From the NCBI GenBank assembly GCA_029940175.1, contig JAOZRM010000177.1, forward strand, positions 1-6,362: DNA of 6,362 nucleotides, read 5' to 3'. Shown piece after piece: positions 1 through 5,659 of this stretch. The position numbers and the translations under genes were made by a program. The stretch is from Candidatus Sabulitectum sp. (lineage in GTDB: Bacteria; Fermentibacterota; Fermentibacteria; Fermentibacterales; JCC-6). Within the stretch, counting starts at the first letter, position 1; every line of letters starts with the position of its first letter. The notes under the pieces were generated by a model that did not search any database, had not been told where the DNA came from, and worked only from the letters and a program-made list of their open reading frames with translations.

Positions 1-12
1 GGCATTAAATAA

Positions 13-49
13 AGAAAAAGCCTCTGATCGAAAGATCAGGGGCTTTTTT
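13..49 (+). terminator. Intrinsic terminator of the gene to the left
   Basis: A ten-base-pair stem is formed by bases 20-29 and 34-43, with one G-U pair and a GAAA tetraloop at 30-33. It is followed by six T (44-49), and A-rich sequence (15-19) sits on the 5' side, so it could also work in reverse. In one frame bases 1-12 read Gly-Ile-Lys-stop, which would place a stop codon just before the hairpin. That is consistent with the end of an upstream + strand gene but is too short to call one. Confidence 0.9.
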
Positions 50-107
50 GCGTTGCGGGTAGTTCAACCCTGCGGATAAAGAGGAATAGTCTCTTTTCTG
101 AAAATGA

Positions 108-272
108 GTTAGATTAAAATGTATTAACGATACTCTCCTTTCTCCGTTGAGCAGAAGCTCAAACGGGTATTTATTGGAATGGGTTCCATATGTGGTATTT
201 GAGGATGCCTCAAATCTTGATCAGAGTACACTCGGGGCAGTTAAGGTAATTCTGGGCGGTATCGAATACTGA
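108..272 (+). pseudogene. Possible 3' remnant of a protein-coding gene
   Basis: The frame that ends at the TGA at 270-272 is open for 55 codons back to the TGA at 105-107. From about 174 onward its codons look coding: many begin with G, and the residues alternate plausibly (for example EWVPYVVFEDASNLDQ, then LGAVKVILGGIEY). There is no ATG in frame. The only start-like codons are TTG at 147 and 174, neither with a good ribosome binding site. It may be the tail of a decayed or truncated gene, a small TTG-started gene, or chance. I do not recognise a family. Confidence 0.28.
197..215. repeat. Perfect 8-bp inverted repeat with 3-base centre
   Basis: ATTTGAGG at 197-204 is the exact reverse complement of CCTCAAAT at 208-215, separated by ATG. 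No T-tract follows, so it is not a typical terminator. It lies about 85 bases upstream of the first gene. The size would suit a dimeric repressor site, but it also lies inside the possible gene remnant, so the role is unknown. Confidence 0.4.
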
Positions 273-300
273 TTCCGCAAGTATGTGTAGAAAGGGATGT

Positions 301-525
301 ATGGCTGAACTGAAAACAGTGAAAATATTTGAAATGAGATATGAAGCAGAAATGGCTAAGGGACTTCTACAGGAGCAGGGGATTGAATCAATGATTGCAG
401 CAGACGACTGCGGTGGTCAGCTTATGGGACTTTCTTCTATAAGAAAAACAGGAATAAAATTACTGGTCAGGGACGAGGATCAGGCAAGGGCAGAAGAGGC
501 ACTACAGGTACTCGAGTTAAATTGA
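301..525 (+). CDS. DUF2007-like small putative signal-transducing protein
   Basis: This is a 74-residue soluble protein. The start is taken as the ATG at 301, because AAAGGGA lies just upstream (291-297); the in-frame ATG at 283 would add only six residues and has a poorer site. The N-terminal strand and helix carry EAEMAKGLLQEQGIES (residues 15-30). The C-terminal part reads GIKLLVRDEDQARAEEAL (51-68). This layout, a short strand, a helix with a GLL.E.GI core, a variable loop and a final strand plus helix with V.DED...A...L, is that of DUF2007 proteins. They are often named putative prokaryotic signal transducing proteins because of a GlnB-like ferredoxin fold, but no molecular function is established. 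The next gene begins about 50 bases downstream, so the two are probably transcribed together. The family call is by pattern recognition. Confidence 0.8.
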   Translation: MAELKTVKIFEMRYEAEMAKGLLQEQGIESMIAADDCGGQLMGLSSIRKTGIKLLVRDEDQARAEEALQVLELN

Positions 526-550
526 CATAATTGAACCATGAAGATATTCG
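522..550 (+). promoter_or_regulatory. Weak candidate promoter before the repeat protein
   Basis: TTGACA at 522-527 is an exact sigma-70 -35 hexamer, and it overlaps the stop codon of the DUF2007-like gene. The candidate -10 elements are poor: GATATT at 543-548 with a 15-base spacer, or TATTCG at 545-550 with a 17-base spacer. A start from here would leave a leader of roughly 20 bases before the ATG at 576. It may be a chance match. Confidence 0.22.
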
Positions 551-579
551 TTACACTTCTACGAAATGGGATGACATGA
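538..579 (+). CDS. 13-codon upstream ORF overlapping the next start (ATGA)
   Basis: The frame ATG 538 to TGA 577-579 encodes MKIFVTLLRNGMT. Its stop overlaps the ATG at 576 of the secreted repeat protein in an ATGA arrangement, which is the classic geometry for translational coupling. It has no clear Shine-Dalgarno. The nine bases ATGAAGATA occur both here (538) and at the main start (576), so it could be a duplicated or former start of the secretion signal rather than a functional leader peptide. Confidence 0.22.
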   Translation: MKIFVTLLRNGMT

Positions 580-2363
580 AGATAACAATGATTTTAGCCA
601 TGCTTCTCTCTTTTGCGGCTAATGCGCACTCTGAGAGCTTCAGTGTAAGCCATTTACCGTCTCACCCTATGGCAGACGTTATGGGATATGTTTTGAGTGG
701 AGATGTTGATGTTATCGCCTCTGAGATTCCCCCATATTCAGATGAACCATTTTTAACGAATCCTCCTGAACTGGCGGGCTGGCCTGTTGATATAGCAAAT
801 GAATATGGAGCATATGAGGGTGGCATGCTTATTAATGCTGACTCAGATCCTGAATTAGAAATTCTGTTTTCGACAAACCACCTAATACACTTACTTGATC
901 ATGATGGGACATATCTTCCAGGCTGGCCAGTTCTTGTGCCAACCGGAACCAGAATATCCGGACAATCTTCTTTCGGTGATCTGGATGGAGATGGTTCAGG
1001 TGAGATAGTTGTAGTATCGGATAATTGGCCTAACGGTAGCTCTGCATGGACTTACGCCTATGATGTTTCCGGAACTATACTAACTGGCTTTCCAGTTGTT
1101 ACAAACGGTGACCATACCAAGTCACCTACCGTGGTAGATCTGGATGGTGACGGCAAATGTGAGATTATTGTGAGCGAGGATGGTGCATCATCCGGTCTTT
1201 TTTACATTTTTGATGGTGCCGGTCAGCTACTAGCTGGTTGGCCTCAGACACTGGATCATGTTGCTGCTTCATCAGCAGGTGCAGCCGACCTTGATAATGA
1301 TGGAATTAAGGAGATTGTCTTTGAGTCTTACAATAGCCTTTATGCTTTCTCGCTTGATGGTACAATTTTATCAGGGTTTCCCTATACCCCTTCCACAGGG
1401 GATGTGTTCTCTTATTCCGCACCGGTATTTGCCGATGTGGATGATGACGGTTATCTGGAAATAGCTGTTGGCGGTCACAGCTTTAGCGGTAACAGTCATA
1501 TGTTTTTGTTGAATCATGATGGAACAGATTGTAGCGGCTGGCCGAAAGCTACCACCCAATGGATTTATGCACCCGCTTCATTTGCGGACATGGATGGAGA
1601 TGGCGATCTTGAAATCATTGTTGGGGATCAGGTTGGTTCCGGGTCTCCTGCAAATAAAGTATATGCATGGCATCACGATGGTTCGGCTGTTGCCGGCTGG
1701 CCGGTAGGACCCATCTGGGCAATTAATGCTCAGGTTACTGTGGCAGATATAGATGGAGACGGTGATCCGGAGTTTATGTGGGACGATAATACTGGCTCGG
1801 GAAAAATAATGGGATATCACCATAATGGAGAAGCAATTGCAGGGTGGCCTATAACAACTCCGGGTTCAACATTTTTTCAGACACTGGCAGTTGGTGATGT
1901 GGATCTTGACAGCGATTTGGAGCTGTTGTCCCTGACACAAATTTCCAGCACTTGTTCTGTGCATTTATGGGATCTGCCTGATGTAGTGAATATGGATGAT
2001 ATACAGGTGCCAATGTTTCAGTATGGTCCGGGAAGAGACGGTATGATTCTGGAGACTCCTGCACAGGGAGTGGAAGAGCTGCCATCCCCATTATCTGAAA
2101 TGATGGTAACTGTCTCTCCCAACCCATTTTCTATGCAGGTAACTATTACAGTTACAGCACAAAATACCCCATCGGAATCTCTTCGAATTTTTGATATTTC
2201 AGGAAGAATGGTCAGAGAGATTTCTCCGGTTACTAATGAGGGAAGTGCTGTTTTTAACTGGAATGGGAAATCTGCATCCGGCATGGAAGTTCCAGATGGT
2301 ATTTATCCGGCTATTGTAACATCAGGGAATATGTCATCCAGTGTAATGTTGTTAAAGCAATAG
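576..2363 (+). CDS. Secreted FG-GAP/VCBS repeat protein with C-terminal sorting-type tail
   Basis: The protein has 595 residues from the ATG at 576. That start is chosen because it opens directly into a signal peptide (MKITMILAMLLSFAANAHS); a TTG at 531 would put 15 polar residues ahead of it. Eight acidic loops of the DxDxDGxxE type follow at residues 87-95, 135-143, 188-196, 238-246, 287-295, 338-346, 391-399 and 441-449. They are spaced 48-53 residues apart, and each unit is paired with a G(W/F)P motif (68, 116, 171, 221, 267, 321, 374, 423). The first and last loops are degenerate. This is the pattern of FG-GAP/VCBS calcium-binding beta-propellers. Residues about 505-595 begin with SPNPF and contain FDISGRMVREI and PDGIY, as in FlgD-Ig-like / type IX-like C-terminal tails of the FCB group. 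It is likely exported or surface-attached, and its ligand is unknown. The start has only a weak ribosome site (GGGA, 568-571). Confidence 0.9.
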   Translation: MKITMILAMLLSFAANAHSESFSVSHLPSHPMADVMGYVLSGDVDVIASEIPPYSDEPFLTNPPELAGWPVDIANEYGAYEGGMLINADSDPELEILFSTNHLIHLLDHDGTYLPGWPVLVPTGTRISGQSSFGDLDGDGSGEIVVVSDNWPNGSSAWTYAYDVSGTILTGFPVVTNGDHTKSPTVVDLDGDGKCEIIVSEDGASSGLFYIFDGAGQLLAGWPQTLDHVAASSAGAADLDNDGIKEIVFESYNSLYAFSLDGTILSGFPYTPSTGDVFSYSAPVFADVDDDGYLEIAVGGHSFSGNSHMFLLNHDGTDCSGWPKATTQWIYAPASFADMDGDGDLEIIVGDQVGSGSPANKVYAWHHDGSAVAGWPVGPIWAINAQVTVADIDGDGDPEFMWDDNTGSGKIMGYHHNGEAIAGWPITTPGSTFFQTLAVGDVDLDSDLELLSLTQISSTCSVHLWDLPDVVNMDDIQVPMFQYGPGRDGMILETPAQGVEELPSPLSEMMVTVSPNPFSMQVTITVTAQNTPSESLRIFDISGRMVREISPVTNEGSAVFNWNGKSASGMEVPDGIYPAIVTSGNMSSSVMLLKQ

Positions 2364-2402
2364 AAGATAAGATGGATTAGTTTTTCTGAACTGATGATTA
2401 AT

Positions 2403-2445
2403 GCCGTAGAGATTGTGGTTCAACCTATATCTCTACGGCTTTCTT
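2403..2445 (+). terminator. Intrinsic terminator after the repeat protein
   Basis: An 11-base perfect stem is formed by 2403-2413 (GCCGTAGAGAT) and 2429-2439 (ATCTCTACGGC), with a 15-base loop that can pair further (GG/CC). It is followed by TTTCTT. It lies 40 bases beyond the stop at 2363 and separates the repeat-protein unit from the NlpC/P60 gene. Confidence 0.85.
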
Positions 2446-2478
2446 AATGTATCATCAAAAACAGCACCATAATGCGAG

Positions 2479-2518
2479 AGTTACGAACTTTTTAGAGGTA
2501 ATTGAGTATATAGTAACT
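2479..2518 (+). promoter_or_regulatory. Tentative promoter region of the NlpC/P60 gene
   Basis: A new transcript is expected after the terminator at 2403-2445. TATAGT at 2509-2514 matches five of six positions of a -10 element and lies about 25 bases before the ATG at 2540. The sequence 17-18 bases upstream is not a recognisable -35. AGTTAC (2479-2484) and GTAACT (2513-2518) form an inverted repeat flanking it. Confidence 0.28.
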
Positions 2519-2539
2519 AAACTAAATGAAAGGTACGAT

Positions 2540-2995
2540 ATGAAACTGATTCTCTGCTTATTGCTTGTTTCCACTTCGTTTCTCTTTGCTCAGGAAGCTG
2601 ACTCTCTTGAGATTCCTGCAGACTCTATTAGTGTTGCGGACGCGATCATTGCCCAGGCAATTTCCTATATGGGTGTTCCGTACGTGTACGGTGGAATTGA
2701 TGAATCTGGATTTGACTGCAGCGGTCTTGCGTACAGGGTTTTCAATGACAACGGTATCAGTTTACCCCGGACAGTGACTGCCATGGGTGAACTTGGAGTT
2801 TTTGTGAGCAGAGACAGCCTTCAGCCGGGTGACCTGCTGATTTTCCACAACCCTACTCATACAGGTATCTATATCGGTAATGGTGAGTTTATCCACTGTT
2901 CTTCCTGGCAGGATAGAGGTGTGGTTATCACAGAGATAACACAATCAAATTATGCCAGACGGTACCATTCTGCTAGAAGAGTAATTACAGAATAA
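2540..2995 (+). CDS. Secreted NlpC/P60 family cell-wall hydrolase
   Basis: The predicted 151-residue protein starts at the ATG at 2540. AAAGG (2529-2533) lies six bases upstream, and the frame opens straight into a signal peptide (MKLILCLLLVSTSFLFAQ, probable cleavage after A17). The reading frame stays open upstream to 2447, but that extension has no ribosome site and would bury the signal peptide. Residues about 33-151 form an NlpC/P60 domain with the expected triad: Cys60 in FDCSG, His107 in THTGIYIG and His119 in EFIHC. Family members cleave the peptide stems of peptidoglycan, commonly between D-glutamyl and meso-diaminopimelate residues, in the periplasm or outside the cell. No SH3 or LysM targeting domain is present, so this is a minimal enzyme. 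It follows a terminator and is the first gene of the downstream cluster; the next gene begins 74 bases later with no terminator between. Confidence 0.92.
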   Translation: MKLILCLLLVSTSFLFAQEADSLEIPADSISVADAIIAQAISYMGVPYVYGGIDESGFDCSGLAYRVFNDNGISLPRTVTAMGELGVFVSRDSLQPGDLLIFHNPTHTGIYIGNGEFIHCSSWQDRGVVITEITQSNYARRYHSARRVITE

Positions 2996-3057
2996 CACTT
3001 GTCTCGGAATACTGGTATTATCGCTCTTAGTGAACAGAGCTGAGCAGGACATAAGCC

Positions 3058-3064
3058 AGGAGGG
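3058..3064 (+). promoter_or_regulatory. Strong ribosome binding site that fixes a TTG start
   Basis: AGGAGGG at 3058-3064 lies five bases before the TTG at 3070. The nearest in-frame ATG (3133) falls right at the first membrane helix and has no such site, so the TTG is the likely start of the following gene. Confidence 0.75.
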
Positions 3065-3069
3065 AAAAA

Positions 3070-3558
3070 TTGACAGATTCACAGATTGAGTACAGATTGT
3101 TGATTCCAGTTATTACCAGCCGTGGAAACTCCATGATTGACAGGAATGTGGTTCTCGGTGTTCTGTGGATTGTCTCTGTTATGATGCTTGCAATTCCGTT
3201 GTGGATTCTATTCTCTGCCAATCTACCCATTGGTCTTGGGCTGGGTATTTTTGCAGGCATGCAGCTGGCAGGTCTGGCGTTTTACATTCCGCTGTTTCTC
3301 TGTCACAAGAACAGAGGCTTCCGTGCAATTTCAGATGGAGATTCTTTCTCCTGGGCAATTTACAGGAAGAAAACGATCTCCTGGAGCACCGTTACAGGGG
3401 CTTCTGTTATGAACAGAAGAGGTAAGGTGGACGAAAATCCTTCAATCAGTTTTGCACTTGATGTTCAGGGAATGAAAAAGCAGGTGAAGCTGCATTTTGA
3501 GGAAAGATCCGGTTTCCGGTTTGAACAGGAACTGAAGCAAAGGTCAAAACTTGTCTAA
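3070..3558 (+). CDS. Two-helix membrane protein with possible PH-like C-terminal domain
   Basis: This 162-residue protein starts at TTG (ribosome site AGGAGGG, five bases away). A short polar head (residues 1-26) contains SRGN. Two hydrophobic helices follow, at about 27-49 and 53-78, and then a soluble tail of about 80 residues. The tail alternates strands and ends in a helix (ISWSTVTGASVMNRRG, then FALDVQG, VKLHFEE, FEQELKQR). A helix pair followed by such a domain recalls small bacterial proteins with PH-like (bPH/DUF304-type) domains, where an I.W..V motif is common. That likeness is inferred and I cannot assign a named family. It lies in the inner membrane with the tail probably cytosolic. 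It sits between the NlpC/P60 and DUF2164 genes, with 74 and 60 bases of spacing and no terminator. Confidence 0.75.
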   Translation: MTDSQIEYRLLIPVITSRGNSMIDRNVVLGVLWIVSVMMLAIPLWILFSANLPIGLGLGIFAGMQLAGLAFYIPLFLCHKNRGFRAISDGDSFSWAIYRKKTISWSTVTGASVMNRRGKVDENPSISFALDVQGMKKQVKLHFEERSGFRFEQELKQRSKLV

Positions 3559-3580
3559 CCACAAGTACCACAATAATTGT
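3549..3580. repeat. Two adjacent short inverted repeats at the gene 3' end
   Basis: ACTTGT (3549-3554) and ACAAGT (3561-3566) are complementary across a six-base spacer that contains the stop codon of the membrane protein. Immediately after, ACAAT-A-ATTGT (3570-3580) is a perfect 11-base palindrome. There is no T-tract, so a terminator is unlikely. They may be chance repeats or an operator for the following gene. Confidence 0.3.
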
Positions 3581-3607
3581 CATGCAAACATCACCCCCGT
3601 TTTTCAA

Positions 3608-3613
3608 GGGAGG
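3608..3613 (+). promoter_or_regulatory. Ribosome binding site that fixes a GTG start
   Basis: GGGAGG at 3608-3613, inside AAGGGAGGAA, lies five bases before the GTG at 3619. In-frame ATG codons at 3643 and 3649 have no comparable site. A run of five C (3594-3598) ten bases upstream could pair with the G-rich site and partly mask it. Confidence 0.7.
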
Positions 3614-3618
3614 AATGT

Positions 3619-3876
3619 GTGAGTCAAAGGTTGCCGGGAGATATGGATATGTCGCCTGAGGAAAGAAACGCATTCATTCGAGAGATAACAGTCTTTTTTG
3701 ACCACCAGTTTGATCAGGAAATTTCAGAGTTCCGCGCGGGTATTCTTCTTGACTTCTTTCTGGCAAAACTTTCTCCAGCGGTTTACAACAGTGCAATTGA
3801 GGATGCCAGAGCATTTCTGGCAGAGCGCCTTGAGGACATGGAAGCCACTCTTTTTGCCAAGGCTCAAGAGAGATAA
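3619..3876 (+). CDS. DUF2164 family protein
   Basis: An 85-residue acidic, helical, soluble protein is predicted from the GTG at 3619. An upstream TTG at 3577 would add 14 residues translated through the ribosome site, so it is less likely. The core SPEERNAFIREITVFFDHQF (residues 12-31) followed by EISEFRAGILLDFFLAKLSP (34-53) and VYNSAIEDARAFL (55-67) matches the DUF2164 pattern: a helix with I...I..YF....D.E, then LLDF....+GP..YN..+.DA..+L. The usual length of the family is about 80 residues. Its function is unknown. It has no signal peptide, so it should be cytosolic. It lies 60 bases after the two-helix membrane protein and about 90 bases before the leader of the DUF1576 gene. The family call is by pattern recognition. 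Confidence 0.82.
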   Translation: MSQRLPGDMDMSPEERNAFIREITVFFDHQFDQEISEFRAGILLDFFLAKLSPAVYNSAIEDARAFLAERLEDMEATLFAKAQER

Positions 3877-3956
3877 TAGTTATACTTTCCGATCTATTTG
3901 GCAGGGCTTGACCTGAATGAAGCATTTCAGCCATTGTACTTAGCGTATGGTTTAAG

Positions 3957-3999
3957 AGGAGGAAGTATGATGATTACAGGTGTAAGGAGATTGTTATAG
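3957..3999 (+). CDS. Ten-codon leader ORF with consensus Shine-Dalgarno
   Basis: AGGAGG at 3957-3962 is a perfect Shine-Dalgarno. It is followed by tandem ATG codons at 3967 and 3970 (4 and 7 bases away). The frame encodes MMITGVRRLL and stops at TAG 3997-3999. The next gene's own ribosome site (AAGGAG, 3984-3989) lies inside it, and its stop overlaps the apparent ATA start of the DUF1576 gene. It could be a leader peptide coupled to that gene, or the original start of the gene separated from its body by a frame change. The listed range includes the ribosome site. Confidence 0.4.
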
Positions 4000-5249
4000 T
4001 AAACCAGAACAAAACGCTGCTGTTCCTTCTTGTCTTTATCATGTTTTCTTTCATTGTTACGGGAATTGCTGTTGACGGGGCAGGCACTGCATTCAACGGA
4101 TTTCTTGAATTGCAATTTCGACCTGCAAGGCTTATCAGTGACTACATTAGTGAAGCAGGTATCGGTGCCTCTCTTATCAACGCTGCTGCAGTGGGAATTA
4201 CCGGGCTGATTCTTATATTGATAGCTAAAGTTCAGCTGTCCGGTGCTACATTTGCTGCTATTTTTACAATGATGGGATTTGCCCTTTTCGGTAAAACACC
4301 TGTTAACATTCTTCCAATAATTTTTGGTGTTTACCTGGGCGGAAAACTCATTGGTAAGACTTTCTCGGAGTATCTGATAATAGCTCTTTTCGGAACTGCT
4401 CTTGGCCCTGTCGTCAGTATGGTAACAGTTGAAATGGGGCTTACTGGATTATCGGCAGTTGCAGTTGGAACCGGGGCTGGAATAGCTACAGGTTTCATGC
4501 TGCCTGCAATAGCAGTTTCAGTACTTCACTTCCATCAGGGCTACAGTTTGTATAACATCGGCCTGACATGTGGTTTCTTCGCCCTGTTTGCAGCTTCTTT
4601 TCTTAGAGCAGGAGGATACGTATTCGAGGGCCTGATGCTTTGGAATACAAGCAACTCAACCGTTTTAATTTTCATTGTTCCTGTGCTTTCCGTGATACTG
4701 ATCGCTACAGGCATATTTTCAGCAGGAAAGAACAGCTGGAAAGATCTGCTTGCTATACAGAAGCATACCGGCAGACTGCCGTCTGACTTTATGGATCTGG
4801 AGTCCATGGGTGGATCCCTTATCAATGCCGGGCTGCTTGGTCTTGCCGGCTCTGCCTACATTCTCATTATTGGTGGTGATTTCAACGGTCCTACAATTGG
4901 AGGACTGCTGACCATCATGGGGTTTGGGGCGTTCGGAACCCATTTGCGAAACTCCTGGCCTGTGGTGGTGGGGGTTATTGCAGCATCTCTGATTTTTGGA
5001 AAATCTCTCACTTCACCAGGCGTGCTTCTGGCGGCCATCTTCTGTACTACTCTTGCGCCTCTTGCAGGAGCATTTGGTATTGTTACAGGTCTTATTGCAG
5101 GGTTCATCCATCTGGTTCTTGTGCACCAGACAGGATCGTGGCAGGGAGGCATGAACCTCTACAACAATGGTTTTGCAGGTGGTCTTACCGCCACGTTAAT
5201 AGTTTCAGTAATAGCTTGGTATCGCTCCAGGAATTCAGATTTCAAATGA
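3996..5249 (+). CDS. DUF1576 family polytopic membrane protein
   Basis: About 417 residues if started at the ATA at 3996. The first in-frame ATG (4041) has no ribosome site and cuts into the first membrane helix. The codons just before it read VNQNKTLLFLLVFI, a normal polar start plus helix, and AAGGAG (3984-3989) sits six bases before the ATA. The protein is very hydrophobic, with roughly ten or more membrane segments. It shows an internal duplication. GASLINAAAVG (residues 57-67), FTMMGFALFG (90-99) and SLYNIGL (184-190) recur in the second half as GGSLINAGLLG (272-282), LTIMGFGAFG (305-314) and NLYNNGF (387-393). The overall pattern matches DUF1576, an uncharacterised inner-membrane family. 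A twofold repeat is typical of transporters and channels, but no substrate can be named. The next gene begins within 25 bases, indicating an operon. Uncertain: the exact start, and whether the ATA is real or a sequence error for ATG. Confidence 0.85.
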   Translation: MVNQNKTLLFLLVFIMFSFIVTGIAVDGAGTAFNGFLELQFRPARLISDYISEAGIGASLINAAAVGITGLILILIAKVQLSGATFAAIFTMMGFALFGKTPVNILPIIFGVYLGGKLIGKTFSEYLIIALFGTALGPVVSMVTVEMGLTGLSAVAVGTGAGIATGFMLPAIAVSVLHFHQGYSLYNIGLTCGFFALFAASFLRAGGYVFEGLMLWNTSNSTVLIFIVPVLSVILIATGIFSAGKNSWKDLLAIQKHTGRLPSDFMDLESMGGSLINAGLLGLAGSAYILIIGGDFNGPTIGGLLTIMGFGAFGTHLRNSWPVVVGVIAASLIFGKSLTSPGVLLAAIFCTTLAPLAGAFGIVTGLIAGFIHLVLVHQTGSWQGGMNLYNNGFAGGLTATLIVSVIAWYRSRNSDFK

Positions 5250-5272
5250 CCAACTTTTTGGAGTAAATGATA

Positions 5273-5659
5273 ATGAAAAGAAAAGATCTGATCCTTCATC
5301 TTATTGGTGAAATTTCCAATTTTCTTCTGGAGAGCGATCCCAGAAGGTTGGTTATCTCTCTCCACCAGGAGGAGAACGGGCTCCATCTCTGCATTCTTGA
5401 TGAAAACACACACACAGAGGAAGAGCTGAGCAGGATAGAGCAGAAGTTGAACAGCAGGAAGAGACCTGAACTGGCAGGATACTACGGCTCTATGACAGGC
5501 CACGATATGCTGGGAGCTTCCCGACTCAACCTGCTTGGATGGCAGGTGAAACACTGCGATGTATCAAGTATAGGCAGTGGTATCAAGATAGATATCTGGC
5601 TGGGTGGGGATGAATTTCAGAATGATCAGTTTACCATTCCAGAAAAAGGAAAAGAGTAA
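5273..5659 (+). CDS. Unknown small protein resembling a degenerate GHKL ATPase fold
   Basis: 128 residues from the ATG at 5273; the ATG at 5267 is also possible. TTGGAG at 5258-5263 is nine bases from the first choice and three from the second. I do not recognise a named family. It has no signal peptide or membrane helix, so it is probably cytosolic. The order of elements recalls a small GHKL/HATPase domain. A helix with GEISNFLL (12-19) stands where the N-box E..N would be. Then come a strand pair around NGLHLCILDEN (35-45) at the usual DxG position, a middle segment with GYYGSMTGHDMLG (69-81), and a final GSGIKIDIWLGG strand (101-112). The ATP-lid glycines and the DxG are not intact, so ATP binding is doubtful. 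It follows the DUF1576 gene by 23 bases and shares its stop with the next start (TAATG), so it is likely a partner of one or both neighbours. The fold is an inference. Confidence 0.72.
   Translation: MKRKDLILHLIGEISNFLLESDPRRLVISLHQEENGLHLCILDENTHTEEELSRIEQKLNSRKRPELAGYYGSMTGHDMLGASRLNLLGWQVKHCDVSSIGSGIKIDIWLGGDEFQNDQFTIPEKGKE

Larger units (their letters stand above)
50..300. other. Intergenic leader region with two hairpins
   Basis: This stretch separates the first terminator from the first confident gene. It contains no ATG-started reading frame of useful length. Two inverted repeats are visible. One has arms at 144-152 and 157-166 with an AGAA loop and one bulged A, followed by a moderately T-rich GTATTTATT. 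The other is a perfect eight-base repeat at 197-204 and 208-215. I see no convincing sigma-70 promoter. One frame stays open from 108 to 272 and is listed separately as a possible remnant. Confidence 0.5.

Noticed and set aside
801..1960. Regular spaced repeats, considered as a CRISPR or DNA tandem array
   Set aside because: The periodicity is about 150 bases and exists at protein level inside an intact coding frame (FG-GAP/VCBS loops). The DNA units are diverged.
2447..2539. Upstream extension of the NlpC/P60 frame
   Set aside because: It would place 31 polar residues before a clear signal peptide. It has no ribosome site and begins only a few bases after the terminator hairpin.
2996..3057. 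Possible terminator or promoter between the NlpC/P60 and two-helix membrane protein genes
   Set aside because: There is no stem followed by a T-run. TATTAT at 3016-3021 has no -35 at proper spacing.
3881..3966. Possible promoter with TATACT (3881-3886) or TTGACC (3908-3913)
   Set aside because: Neither hexamer has a partner at 16-18 bases. I see no convincing promoter in the gap before the DUF1576 leader.
4541..5152. Minus-strand open frames opposite the DUF1576 gene
   Set aside because: They are shadows of a strongly hydrophobic + strand gene with conserved repeated motifs. They lack start signals and domain content.
5159..5554. 131-codon open frame on the minus strand
   Set aside because: It is antisense to the DUF1576 3' end and the GHKL-like gene, which have proper spacing and ribosome sites on the + strand. 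Its translation shows no family features.
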